Shown one piece after another: positions 1 to 11,400 of a DNA stretch of 64,000 nt; position 1 is the first letter of the stretch, and every line of letters starts with the position of its first letter. This DNA is from Yamagishiella unicocca. Lineage: Eukaryota; Chlorophyta; Chlorophyceae; Chlamydomonadales; Volvocaceae. The notes beneath the pieces were generated by a model, which searched no databases, was not told the origin of the DNA, and was given only the letters and a program-made list of their open reading frames with translations. The stretch lies in contig BDSL01000007.1 of assembly GCA_003116995.1 (NCBI GenBank), positions 744,001 through 808,000 on the forward strand. The letters are read 5' to 3'. The translations under genes and the position numbers were made by a program.

Positions 1-1541
1 GTGGCGGTTAAAAAACGACGACGAGCTTGGGCGGGCATTTGATAAGTATGCCTGCAGTGCATGCATTTGTCCGAGCCACAATACATTATTCCAACATCCA
101 TCTGTATTTTCAAGCTGTACCATCACTTGGCCTGTACGCTTTACCTCCTTAGGTCGTTGTTGCTTACCTGCCCTCTTTGCGGGGCCGCCTGACTCGTCAC
201 GTGTCTTTTGGTGCCGCGGAGCGGGTGCGTCATGCTCGTTGTGACATGTTGAATTGTATTGGTCGTTTGGGCGTTGGGCGAGCTGCTCCCATAACAGGAG
301 GGCTCCGTGCCGGCACGTTGGTTGCTTGCCTGGGAAATGAAAATTGTGGACTTATCACGGCAGTTAAGACTGGCCGTTGGCGCAGGCGCGCGCTTCATGT
401 ATGTTGCCTGATCAGCTGTCCTGCCGTGCGTTGCCGAATCAGCTCCTCTCCGTGTGGCGCCAGTCCTTGAGCCGCTTAGAAGCCACTGTTGGCGGACGGC
501 CATGCTTCGACCTAGACGTCTACTCGATGAACGTCGCCAGATCCTGCCAGTTAAGGTTGATTGCTGATTGGCAGGACCGAGCCAATTGTGGTTGACATAT
601 GACAGGACACAGTTGTGTACATTGATCGCTGGTCCCATGCCCACTGGCAATGACGGAGCCATGTAATCTAGCAGACCTATTGCCTCTTAATGATAACAGG
701 TGTCGTCATCACCCATCAACGTCACCCACCGGCGTGGTAGTAGTAATTGTTACAAAAGGCAGAACCATCGGTGTGCAAGTACTACCGGTGGTATCGAAAT
801 AGGCATTCAAGGCATCATGTGGCTAATTTAACGAAGTTCGGCATTAAAAGTACGACGCATCCACGTAAAGCACCGCAATCGCACGCCACGTCCATCCACG
901 CAGTTTCCGAGCTCATGCTGTCTCGTTGACAATACCAATCGCCATGTCCCAAAGTTGCCAAAGCAGCCAGGCTACAAACGCGGCACGCCCTACTGGTCCC
1001 AATAGCTGAGAAGTGAACGAACCTTCCCTGCTCAACCAGCCGCCGCACGACTGCAGCACCGTCTACTGGACGGCCGAATGACGCCTGGATTCCAAAACCT
1101 GCTCAGCGCTGTGCTATCAAAGCACACCGCATCGGCCACACAAACGACGTGTCGTAAGCAGGTTTCCGTACTGTAGTATCTCGCTCCCTGCCCGCGCCCA
1201 AGATACCGGCACGCGCCGCCAAGTTAGTCCCACGCCTCTGACCCCACCACCTCAAGCGCCCCCCTCTCCGCGTCCCTGCTGTGGAGCAGTCCTTCAATAC
1301 AAGCACAACCGACTACCGTATGCCCTTTGCCGACCAAGACGGGGTCTACTACACCACCAAGGGGAACACTTTTGGTGGGTCACGTGGGGAACGCAGGAGG
1401 CCAGATCCTGGCATCTAGGAGGCCAGATCCATTAGTACAAGTAATCCGGTAATTCCAATTAGTACAAGTAATCCGGTACCGTATCAGTAGGGCCCCATGG
1501 ACCTCTCCTGCGGCCCCCCACTGGTGGAAATGGGAGCGCCC
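1..1541. other. Intergenic / probable 3' region of the TPM-RING gene
   Basis: No convincing gene is visible. The open frames here are short and compositionally noisy, and none matches a family I recognise. A small direct duplication lies at about 1395-1480, where the phrases 'ggaggccagatcc' and 'attagtacaagtaatccggta' each occur twice. A TTACA at 747-751 is TGTAA on the minus strand. It could be the poly(A) signal of the minus-strand gene ending at 1542, but that would imply a 3' UTR of about 0.8 kb. Confidence 0.5.
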
Positions 1542-4500
1542 TCACCAGCTGCCGCCGCGGCCGCCGCCGCCGCGGCTGCCCCCACCGCCAAAGCTGACGG
1601 ATGACCCGGACCTGCCGCTTTGCGCCAGGGCCCGACGGGTGGCGGGGTCGTTCATTTGGAAATCCCGTAGCTGCTGCGCGTTGAACTCGCGACCTGCGGT
1701 CGGGTGGACGTAGGCGTAGGCCATGCATGGAGCGTCATGTGCATGGAAGGGCGTGGCAGGCAGAGAGGCAATGGAAAGAGGATGCAGCAGACTCGTTGCC
1801 TGGGGGCGTTGGGGACAGTGCGCACAGGCCCTGACAACTTCCCGTGACTAGAACCGCACATTTCATGCTCGCATGCGTCGGGGCTCTGGCCCACCGTCAC
1901 CCTCATGCAGGTGACGCAGGGCATCGGGCCCCTGCCGGCCGCCTGCCCCTTTCCGCTTCCGTACGCGCCGCGGTTCATCCCCTTTGAGGATGTCGTTTCG
2001 TTCGCCGAAGGGGAACATGATCAGGACACATTCCCCCGACAGCCCCGCCCCCGCCTCCGAGCCCCACCGTTCTGCAGGTCCTGCTCCCAGCTGCTGACCA
2101 TGCCGTCGCTGATGTACTCTGGGTGTTGCCGCCGCAGCTGCCGCAGCCGGAACATCATCTCCGCCATCAGCATGTCGTCCTGAAGCCGCATGCCCCGCCG
2201 CCGCCCGCCCCAACGCAGCCGCAGCCGCGGCGCGCTGCCGCCACCCATTCCCACACCGTACGACGGGGTGTAAGCAGCGCCGCCGCCGCCGTACTCGTCG
2301 TCGCCGACGCTGCATGGCGGCCGTGAGCTGGAGGAGGGTCCGGCGCCGGCGCCGGCGCCAGCGCCGGCAGGGCCCGCGGGGTCGGCAGCGCCGTTGCGGT
2401 TGTTGTCGGGACGCGGCGACCGCGGCAGAGCCGCGTCCCGCGGGTCGGCAGTCGGCGAATCTTCCTCGTCAAAGGGCCGGCGGCATATGGGGCACGTCAC
2501 CTTCTTCTGCTCCAACCACCTACGGGCACAGCGTGCGAGGGGCGGCGGGCGGGCATCACGGTTCTGATACCTTTATGGAGACTCCCACAGTGCAGGGTGT
2601 TCAAGACACGAGGTGGTGCAGCGCCCGCTCAAACGCGAGGGCCTGGTGTCCCAAGCCACTCGCAGGAAAGCCGCCGTACAGTAACACTAATGCCAAACGC
2701 GGCTCTGCGCCCATACTCACAGGGTGATGCACGGCTCGCAGAACGAATGGCCGCAAGGGAGAACCAGGGGTCGGCGCTGCGCAGGCAGAGGCGGAGCCGA
2801 CGGTGCCGCCGCCCCAGGACCCGCCACAGCCTCGGTGGCGGGTGCGCCGTCGCTAGCCTCACCCCCGGGGGTAACGAGCGGCTTGAGTTCCTCGTCCACC
2901 TCTTCCTTGCCGCCGCCACCGTGGCCGCCGCCGCATGAACCAGAATGGGCATGAACCAGCTGGCCGTCGCCGGTGGCGGGGCCGTGAGGTGCAGCTGAGA
3001 CGCTTGGGCCGTTGTCGCTGCCGCCGGGCTCGGCTTGACTGCCGTTGACCTCAGTGAAGTCCTCCAGGCACACGGGGCACGAGGTGGCGTTGTAGGTGTT
3101 GCCTCGGAAGGCCGCCTGGTCGCGCTTGAGCTTCTCCAATTTGGACTTGCAGTCCTGCGCGGGCGCGGGGCACGACCGGCCGGACGAACAACTTGCGGAT
3201 GAGGTGGATGTGGCCGCCCTTACCAACGGTTCCTCTTTGCAACGGCGTGCCGCTGTGGCGTGGCCCGGCCGGCGGCCGCGCAGGACGCCTGGCGCGAACA
3301 ACAGGCACGTCTAGTATTCGCACGTCTAGTATTTGCCCAATGCAAAGGAAGTCATGAGTCACCGTGGTGTAGTTGGTTATCACATTCGCCTCACACGCGA
3401 AAGGTCTCCAGTTCGAACCTGGACGGTGACAAATACTAATTTGGCAACGCCTGAAATTGCCAATGCATTGCTTTTGGACGAGCGCTGGGCGCAAGTGTAG
3501 GTGGACCCGCCTCGTCGCATGCCGAATAAAGGGTTCGTACACCCAAAAACCATTCCAGCTCGCACCTGGTAGCGCTTGCGCTTGCGCGACTCCGTTCGCA
3601 CCCCCCAAAACAGCATGCCGCCCACCACGGTACCGAAGATACCCAGGCCAATTGCGTCGTCTGTACTGAACGCATTTCCGTTGCCCTCAGGCTCCACAGA
3701 TTGGCCCGCTAGAGCCAGGCCAATGTCGATGACTCCCCGTTCAATGGCGTCATCGAAACTGGATAGGGCAGCGCGAGGGCATATGCGGGTACCGACGTTG
3801 ATAGCTAATAGCGAGAAAGGGGGAATGGGGGACACATCAGTGGCCGTAACGAATTGAAAGGTTGTTGGGAGTTGTGACGCAATCAGGATGGAGCTGTGAA
3901 GGCGATGATGCCGAGGTTTCCCTTCCGTGTGAAAGCTGGTTGATTGCAGACATGTTTGGTGGCAGGAATAGTACGGTTTGCACGCGGTCTATGGCTCTGG
4001 CCTGGCCCTGCAACCGCGGCCGTAAATAACACGGGTTCCACGTTAAATAGCACGGGTTCCACGTCGACGTGCGGGCATACAGCGCCAGTGGACAGTAAAG
4101 GAGTTGGCACACGAACTGTAGCAACCATCACGAAGGTCGGAAAGCCCCGATATACTTTCAGCGTTGTCGTCTATCTGGCTTACCGCTTGGCTTTCAGCGC
4201 TGGGCGTACATCGTCAATGATATCACCAAGGACGCCGAACGTGAGGCGGCTGGTTGTGCCTGCACCTGTCGAGATGTAGAGCTGCCTGTCGTCGAGGCTC
4301 AGGAATAGAAGGACTCCGTTGTTGCAAGCCTTATCGCCAACACCCCAACTGTCATGCAGCGTACGCGCAAAACTTTCTGCAGATGTTTCTGCGTCTCCGG
4401 TGAAGCTCATCTTCCGCATAAGAGCCACAGCGACCTACAAGGAGTGATCCATTTTGTGGATAGCTACCAGGAGTGAACCCTTTGCAGGATTGCATGCCAA

Positions 4501-4833
4501 CTGTGGGTAACTGCAAAAATATAGCAAAGCACATAGCGAAAATAGTCGATAACCGATACTGTATACCTGGTATCCCTTGAGACCGGCACTGCCGCAGGGT
4601 TCCAAGGCATATGGCTTGTCTCCTGCTTGGATTTTCTTGAGAATGCCTTCCACGACATTTGCCGATTCATATGAAATGATATGATCGGGGTCGCACACCC
4701 AGCTCGATACGCCCTTCCGTCCGCACTTATCAACGTCAATCATGGGATTGGGATAGGTCGTGGGCGTCCAGGACCTCGCGGCCCCTGTCAAAGCGACAGA
4801 CAGCAGCAACGCTATCAATCTGAGGAGCCGCAT
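1542..4833 (-). CDS. TPM-domain (MOLO1-like) membrane protein with C-terminal C3HC4 RING; putative E3 ubiquitin ligase
   Basis: Seven phase-consistent exons (4833-4567, 4434-4184, 3758-3566, 3154-2721, 2519-2068, 1981-1901, 1693-1542) give 609 aa. Residues 1-19 look like a signal peptide. A TPM domain follows (about 25-195), with the WTPTTYPNP, CG and SWVCDPD motifs typical of the MOLO1-like branch. One membrane segment (about 209-226) leads to a basic stop-transfer stretch (RKRKRY). A RING follows, with CPVC at 263-266, CGHSFCEPC at 371-379 and CPIC at 391-394, i.e. C3HC4. About 100 Gly/Ala/Pro-rich residues separate the second and third zinc ligands. The tail is Gly/Ser-rich. Inference: a luminal or extracellular TPM domain coupled to a cytosolic ubiquitin-ligase RING. 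TPM domains have been linked to phosphatase activity and to receptor modulation, so the substrate is unknown. Exons 6 and 7 are the least certain. A tRNA gene lies antisense in intron 3. Confidence 0.8.
3358..3431 (+). tRNA. tRNA-Val (anticodon CAC)
   Basis: This is a complete 74-nt cloverleaf including the discriminator A. The 7-bp acceptor stem GTCACCG/CGGTGAC is perfect. The anticodon stem TTCGC/GCGAA encloses loop CTCACAC, giving anticodon CAC. The T arm TCCAG/CTGGA encloses TTCGAAC. The internal promoter is intact: A-box-like TGTAGTTGG and B box GTTCGAACC. There is no intron. No obvious T-run terminator follows at once. It lies inside the 3155-3565 intron of the TPM-RING gene, on the opposite strand. 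Confidence 0.95.
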
Positions 4834-5429
4834 TCCTCAGCCTCGTAGGTGATAATGTCCTGTCCACGGGCCGAACTACAGTTTTTCCGCTATACAGCCA
4901 GGATAAGACAGACGCAGCCTACTACGTAAAGATGTTCAATTACAGAGGCCATTATGAGTGCAGTCGGGTGCGTTTCCTGGCAATGGAGGCCTGTCGGAAG
5001 CTGCCACGTCGCCGTACGGTCCCTGCCACAGTTGCCCAGATCCCAACTTTCCCTTGGAATACGTCAAGCAGAATTGGCAAATTAAGATGTTCAAGGCTCC
5101 TGCAGTGTGCGCGCATTATGGGATGCTTGGGTTTCGCAGCCAGCGTGCTTGGGCAGGCACCACCGACAGGTCTTGACGATTAGTGATGCGGGTGTCATGC
5201 AAGCTAAGCCACTGACGTACTAAACACCGAAGGCTTTGACACAACTCCACCTTCCCCCCCGTGAAAAACTGGTTAAGGACGTCCCCGGGGGAAGCAATGT
5301 GGAGGCCATGCTCCTGCACTCTTTAAGTAACCTGCGAAGGAGGCTCGGTGGGCTTCATATTTCAATGGCTGAGCAGTTGGCAGCTGCGCAGGTGCTCCAC
5401 GCTCCCGGCCCCCTTCGATATGGCTGTAT

Positions 5430-5480
5430 GCAGTCGTACCAGAGGGGCCCTTTGGTACGACTGCCCTTTGGTACGACTGC
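5430..5480. repeat. Short inverted repeat with duplicated arm
   Basis: The 12-mer GCAGTCGTACCA at 5430-5441 is followed by its exact reverse complement TGGTACGACTGC at 5453-5464 and again at 5469-5480. The left arm can therefore pair with either right arm to form a small hairpin. No function is evident. Confidence 0.7.
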
Positions 5481-6355
5481 ATGCGAAGAGGCACCCCACG
5501 GGCACTCCCGCCACCTGCTCGTACCACCTCGTACCACCCCCGGAGATAGGAATCGGCCAGCGGCTCGGTTACGTCATATACAAGAATGCGCCCCGTTGTG
5601 TGCCGGCATGGGCCCCCAGAAGGTTATGTGCCTCCGGCCCCTGTTGATAAACCGTTTCCTTCATCAAAATCGCCAGCGGGAAACATTCCAAGGACTTACG
5701 GGAAACTACGCGGGGGGTCCATGGTGCCGGCTGGGTGCTGGGCAGCCCCCGTCGCGATGCCTCGGGCGCCCCAGGAGACCTGCGAAAACGATGTTGCGTT
5801 ATTTTTCGGCTGGGCCGGTGCCGAGGCACCACACGGTGGGGGGGCAGTACCGAGGGCAGGGACATGCCGGCGCTGTATGCCTCCACCGTATGGTTGTTAT
5901 GCCACATAATTGGTACAGTGGTAGTAACTATTATGATGTCTCGCCACCAGTATTTCGACACCATCGTAGGTGGCTTCCTCATGGCACCCGCCATCGACTG
6001 GAGATAGGTGCCCTCGTCGCCAGAGCCTACGAAAGTGCAAACGATCGGTATGCAGACGAACCCCGCCGGCACCACCCTTTCCTCCCCAAGCCGCTGCCTG
6101 CGACCACGATGCTCGGATGCAGGAACGCGGCCAATAGGTGCAGCGGGGTGCCCCCGCAGCACCGCGGCGCCCTGGCCCTGTAGGCTGCCTTGACCGCATC
6201 CTAGCACCTTGAGTGTAGGTATCGTCCTGGAGCGATGGGCGCAGGCGGAGCTTGGCCATAAGCTCATTCGCCTCGCAGAATATGTGATCACATGCGCCGG
6301 AATATTGACAGCTTCCCGTGCGTTGTTGCTCTCTGACCTCGCGCGCGGGGCAAGC

Positions 6356-6490
6356 AGGTACAAGCCAGCAGGTGCAGGCAGGTGCAAGCCAGCAGATGCA
6401 GGCAGGTGCAAGCCAGCAGGTGCAGGCAGGTGCAAGCCAGCAGGTGCAGGCAGATACAAGCCAGCAGGTGCCTGTAGGTGCAAGCAGGTG
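6356..6490. repeat. 24-bp tandem repeat, about 6 copies
   Basis: The unit approximates CAGGTGCAAGCCAGCAGGTG plus CAGG and recurs with a few substitutions. It creates artificial Pro/Ala-Gly repeat frames on both strands. It is intergenic. Confidence 0.85.
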
Positions 6491-7134
6491 AAAAAAAGCT
6501 GGTGCGCGCTGGTGCTAGCTCTGATGGTCATGTAGGCCAACCGTCCGCGTGTTGGTGTCCGGACAAGGGGGCCACGGGGACGCCCAGGGAAGGGCGCCTC
6601 CCGGCCCAGGGAAGGGCCGGGAGGCGCAGTTTGCGTTGGCTCGATGTTTCAGGAACCGGATTGGATGGGAAGTAGCGGCATCCGCGAGCCTCCTTGCTTG
6701 ATGCTTGTCGTAGTTCTAATTGGGGGGACTGGTGCGCGCTGGGAGGGGTCCCCACCGGCGACTGGTACCGCCCATACCGCCTCCGTCGCCACCACCACCA
6801 ATGGGTGGGACCGCGACAGTTGCGCGTGCGGCGCACGACCACGTCATGACCTGGTTCCCCATTCCAATACCGTAATCGCTTCCTACTGTCCAGTCAAGGA
6901 TAAATTACGGGTAGCCTTCGTCGACGCGAAGGCATGCAAGCCAGTCCAGCGTAACCGCATCCACGGCCGCACAAATGGGCCTTATCAGTCCAAAAATCGC
7001 CGCCGCCAACGACGGCTGGTATCCGCCCTCCGGGCCAGGATGGGTCAAGATGAGTGGGTGTGTGGGTGCCACCCACCCACCCCTGCAACCCTGCCTCCTC
7101 TAAACCTTCTTCGACACGGTGATACCCCACCCAC

Positions 7135-7190
7135 CCCACGATTTTTTTTCGGACATCCACGGGTTTCCCTCGAACCCACCCACCTAAACC
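7135..7190. repeat. Copy of dispersed 'gttttttcggacatccacgggtt' repeat family
   Basis: A run of T followed by CGGACATCCACGGGTTTCCC and TCGAACCCACCCACC. Closely similar sequence occurs near 36596-36640 and 63168-63215, with weaker relatives near 39150, 39590 and 55020. See the finding on the dispersed repeat. Confidence 0.65.
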
Positions 7191-8431
7191 GCATGTGCCA
7201 CCCAACTGTTGGTATGATTGACTGAGGAACCATTCCTGTTAAGTAGTCTCTGTATGGCTCGACTTTCAGCAGCACATCCTTTATCGCTCTCTAATTATTA
7301 ACGGTATACCTGCCTAGACTGAAGCCACCGGAAACCGGTATAAGCGGAGCGCCACAGCCAGCGGCAGCCAGGGGAGCGCTACCTGAATAAAAGATCAAAC
7401 ACATTACTCTTACTTCCTCCTTCTGAATATACCTGTTTTACGGAAAGCCTCCGAAAGCAGCAGCTTCCCACTTTATACACTGGGGTGTTCCGGTGTCCAT
7501 AAACTACGGCAATCGCTATCCCCGGTGCTGCGAGGAGTCCATAAACTACGGCATTGGGATAGCGAGGACGGAGTCGGCAGGTACCCCTCCGCCCTTGTCG
7601 TCCAGCGCCCGCAAGCAGCATAAGAAACCCATCCCATCCCGTTAAAATACCCGTAATGCTCAGTTTATCATCAATCCCCATCCCCGCGCGGCTTTCCCTC
7701 ACATCGCCGCGACCCACTCAGCACGAGCCGCGTTCTTGGCGCCAGCCGACGATCACACGGGGCATCGCAGGTCACACGGCCATGCAAGGACTTGTCGCGC
7801 CCACAATGACGCGCGCATACCACATGATACACGACGTCAGGATTGCGACGCCACGAGCCGCAGCGCCGTTTGTTGAGAACCTCCCCCCCCACACACTTCG
7901 GCAATCTTTCCTAAATTTAAAACACCACGGCAACAGGGCGGCCCCGCACCCTGCCTACGCACACGATGAAGGAGCATGCGCGTACGCCACGAGTATGCAG
8001 ACAGGCAGATATGCGGGGAAGATGTTTTCTCCAATGCTCTAGATGCGCACCCTCTGCACAACCCTGGGGGCGCCGGACAGCCCCTCCTGGCTTCTAATAT
8101 CAGGCGTGCCAGCCCTTCTGGTATCCTTGTTATTTCACGGCGTTCCTCACTGCCTGATAGGAACAGCATGGCATCCATGGTTGCGCCTCCACGCGGCTCC
8201 CATCCTGCGTTTGTGTCTCCTGGAACAGGCCGCTTCGGGGCAGGCGTGACTTCGCTCCTCCACACAAGAAGATACCATATACACGTGCAGGAGACGCGCT
8301 GCCGCGATGGTCACACCGTCCCGCCTCGTACCTCCTCCCTGGAGCTGTCTGCTCGGGAGGACGCCGAACCACTCGTCCGCGACAAGACCACCCCCTTGGC
8401 CGGGGATGATGATGTGATGCGCCGGGGTGAC

Positions 8432-11400
8432 TCAGTCCCTCTTGGACTTTGCCGGATCCCCCGCGCCCACCTGTCCAGCCGCTGCCACTGCCGCTGCCGA
8501 AGGTGGCGGCACTCCCTGCGCCCCATCCCGCCCGACCGCCGCCGCCGCTGCCGCGGCTGAGGGCCGAAACTGCAAGCCCTCCGCGCCCAAGGCCACCAGG
8601 GCCGAGGACGAACCCCCACCAACGCCGCCGACCGCGCCGCCGCCGCCGGGTATCATCTGTGCCGGAGCGGGTCGCTGCGAGTCGGGCGCTTCCCCCGGTG
8701 CCGCCGCCGCGGGCGCGTTGACTGGCGCCGGCGGCTGGGTGGTGAGGGAGTTCTCGAAAAGGCTCCGGCCAGCGCTTTCCAAGGACCTGAGCTGCCGCAT
8801 CTGCATCGCCGCCTGGACCTCCTGCGGGCGGCGGGGGGTGGTATGAAAACCGGTTATACGACACGGGGCGGCGCGGGGGGGGGGGGCCAACAACGACAAC
8901 AACACACGACGACAACGACGACGACGTGATCCATGGTCGTGTTGATGGAGGCAGGTATCGTTGCAGAACGAAAGGTGTAACTCGTGTAGCTCGTCGGGAC
9001 GTGCCGGGAGCAAGCTATAACGTCAGACACGCACGGAGCTGGCGACAACAGCGCAGGCGCGCTCTTAAGCGCAGGCGATCGCACTCCCAAGGGACTCCTC
9101 GCCACCACCACCCCACAGGCCGTTCGATCTCGCCCAAAATCGCCCCACGACAGCCCTGCTGCGGCGCGTTCGAGGGTCCGACCCCGACCCCGACCCGACC
9201 CGACCCCGCCTGCTGGCTTACACCGCCTGGTCAATGGCATCCATGCATCGGTAAAAGCGACCAGCCGCCTGATCACCGGCATGACCGGTCAGCCCCCCAC
9301 GCCTACGGCCCTGCATCTCACTACCGCTGCAAGCTCCCCGCGGCCCACCTGTGAGGCCTCCACGTGGTTGATCAGGTGCGTGCTGAACATCAGCCTATGC
9401 TCGGCCAGCTTGGACTGTATCACGTACATGATCTTATCACGTGCAGGCACCAAGCGGTCGAAATTGTCCGCTGCGCGATTCAGACGGGGAGGGGAGGATG
9501 TGGTTGGAGGGGGGTTGGAGGGGGGTAGCACCGGGGCAAGCAGGGCTGGGTGGGGAACGGGGTTGGTCGGGACGATGCGGATGTGGGTGGGTGGGTGGCT
9601 GGGCGGCGGTAGGGCGGGTGGAAAAGGCGGCAAGGCCCCTCCCCCAGCGCCAATCCCCTCATCGCTCGCACCCAACGCAGTGACCAGCAACGCCCTGTCC
9701 GCATCTACGCCTCCGCGGGACACACCCAGCCCGAACCCCCGAGGCTCACGTGGGAAGTTGTAGGTGTATCCGATCCCCAGGTACACCTTGAGCGGGTCCA
9801 CCACCTCACGGAACGAGACCCGCGGGACGCCGCAGAAGTCCTGCAGCGGCAGAGGAGGTGCGGCGGCGGCGGCGGCAGGGCCAGGTGGCGACGTGACTAA
9901 AGGCTACAGGAATGGCGACAGAGCGACCTAGGCCACCTAGCGTGACAGCGTGGCAGTAAGTAGCTGGGTTATGGGTTTTGGGTTTTGGGTGCTGGCTATT
10001 GGGTGCCTGGGTAGTGGGTGCCTGGGTAGTGGGTGCCTGGGTAGTGGGTGCTGGGTGTTGGCGTCGCCGGTGCCCGCCCCGGTACTCACGTTGGGGTTGG
10101 CGTTACAGTGCGCCACCAGTGCGTTGGACAGGTCCTGCTTCACCTCCCAGGGCACGCCCACGTCCACCAAGATCCTGCCGTACAAGGCGGGAGGTTGGCA
10201 CGTCAGCAATCGCGCAACGGCAGCCTTCTACGGGACCGACAGGGCAGCTGCTGGCCACGCCGCGGCTGCGGGTACCACACCGTAGCTCCTGCCCGCCCGG
10301 CACCCGGCACCCCGAGTCCGCTCACTTGTGCAGCTCGAATTTTGTTTTTGTTCGCGTCCAGTTGGTCACGTCCAGCCCCATTATCTTGCTGTTGGGCACG
10401 TACACCTCCTCGTTCGTCCACCTGCGCGGGGCATTAAGCGTGGGGACCACAGCAGGGTCGTGCTGACGTGGCTTGAGGATGCACGACCGTTCCTGGGGGC
10501 CCGCGGTGTCGGGTGCATGGAGCAGCGTTTCCTGAATGCATGGAAACCGGCCAGGGGCCCAGGACTGTGTGGCGGTCCACGTGCGCTCCTCGGCCTTCAC
10601 GAGTCGCCAGCAGCCATGCAAAGCTGCGAAGCATGTTGTGCTCTCCGCTGCCCTGCCGCCCCCGAGCCCTCCAGCCCCGGGATTCTGCGCCTCCAGCTGC
10701 TCCGGCCCGGCTCTGGGACGGATCCCCTACCGCTCCCGCGCTAGCTCACTTTACGAAGTCGGTGTACATGAGGGAGATGCGCTTGACGCGCATGGAGTCC
10801 CCGTTGAAGTAGACCATGTCCCCCACGTCGTAAGGGTGCTCGAAGAACAGGAAAAGCACGGACTCGAAGGCGTTCCTGTGGGAGCGTGATGGGGGTGGAG
10901 AGGGGTGGAGTGGGGTGGGGCCGTTGCGGCCGTCGCCAGTGTGGTTTTCGTGCCCCATCCCTCGCAGCTCTGCCCCCCAGTGCCTGGAACGGTGGCGAGT
11001 GCGTGTGCATGCACAGCCGCGCGACAATGCAGTTTGCCTGGCATGGTCGTCAGCTGGCTCCCTCCTGCCGATTGGCAATGAATGGTGGTCCGCCCCCTCA
11101 CTTTGCACTGTTGCCGAAGATGAAGGTCAGCGCCAGGACGGTGGCGGAGAAGGCGGAGAAGCCCTCCAGCAGCGGCACCCCCCTGGAGTCACGGAATGAG
11201 GCGCGGGTCGCGAGGTGGTTGGTGGCAGATGCGGCGAGGCAACTAAATAGGAACAAAACACAGGCAAAAATGGCGCCAGCAGCGGGGGGTGACGCCGCCG
11301 CGCCAAGGCCGCGGTTGAACCTTTGAGACCGTAGGTCCTCCCCCGGGGTTTGGTCACGGTAACGGACGCCGACGTACGCCGCACGCAGGTTCCCCTGCCC

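Larger units (their letters stand above)
4834..8431. other. Gene-poor intergenic region with short repeats
   Basis: No recognisable protein or RNA gene. It lies between the 5' end of the TPM-RING gene and the 3' end of the mechanosensitive channel gene, so it should contain the promoter of the former and the 3' UTR of the latter. The long frames across 5236-6540 are Arg/Pro-rich or are generated by the 24-bp tandem repeat, and I do not believe them. It holds a short inverted repeat near 5430-5480, a tandem array near 6356-6490, and a copy of a dispersed repeat near 7140-7190. Confidence 0.55.

Noticed and set aside
141..662. 173-codon minus-strand open frame near the left edge
   Set aside because: No domain, unusual composition (Ser/Thr/Arg/Gln), no splice context and no similarity to any family I know.
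5236..6540. Long frames on both strands (about 315 and 323 codons)
   Set aside because: They overlap each other antisense. One is Arg/Pro/His-rich noise, and the other owes its length to the 24-bp tandem repeat that encodes Leu/His/Pro/Ala units.
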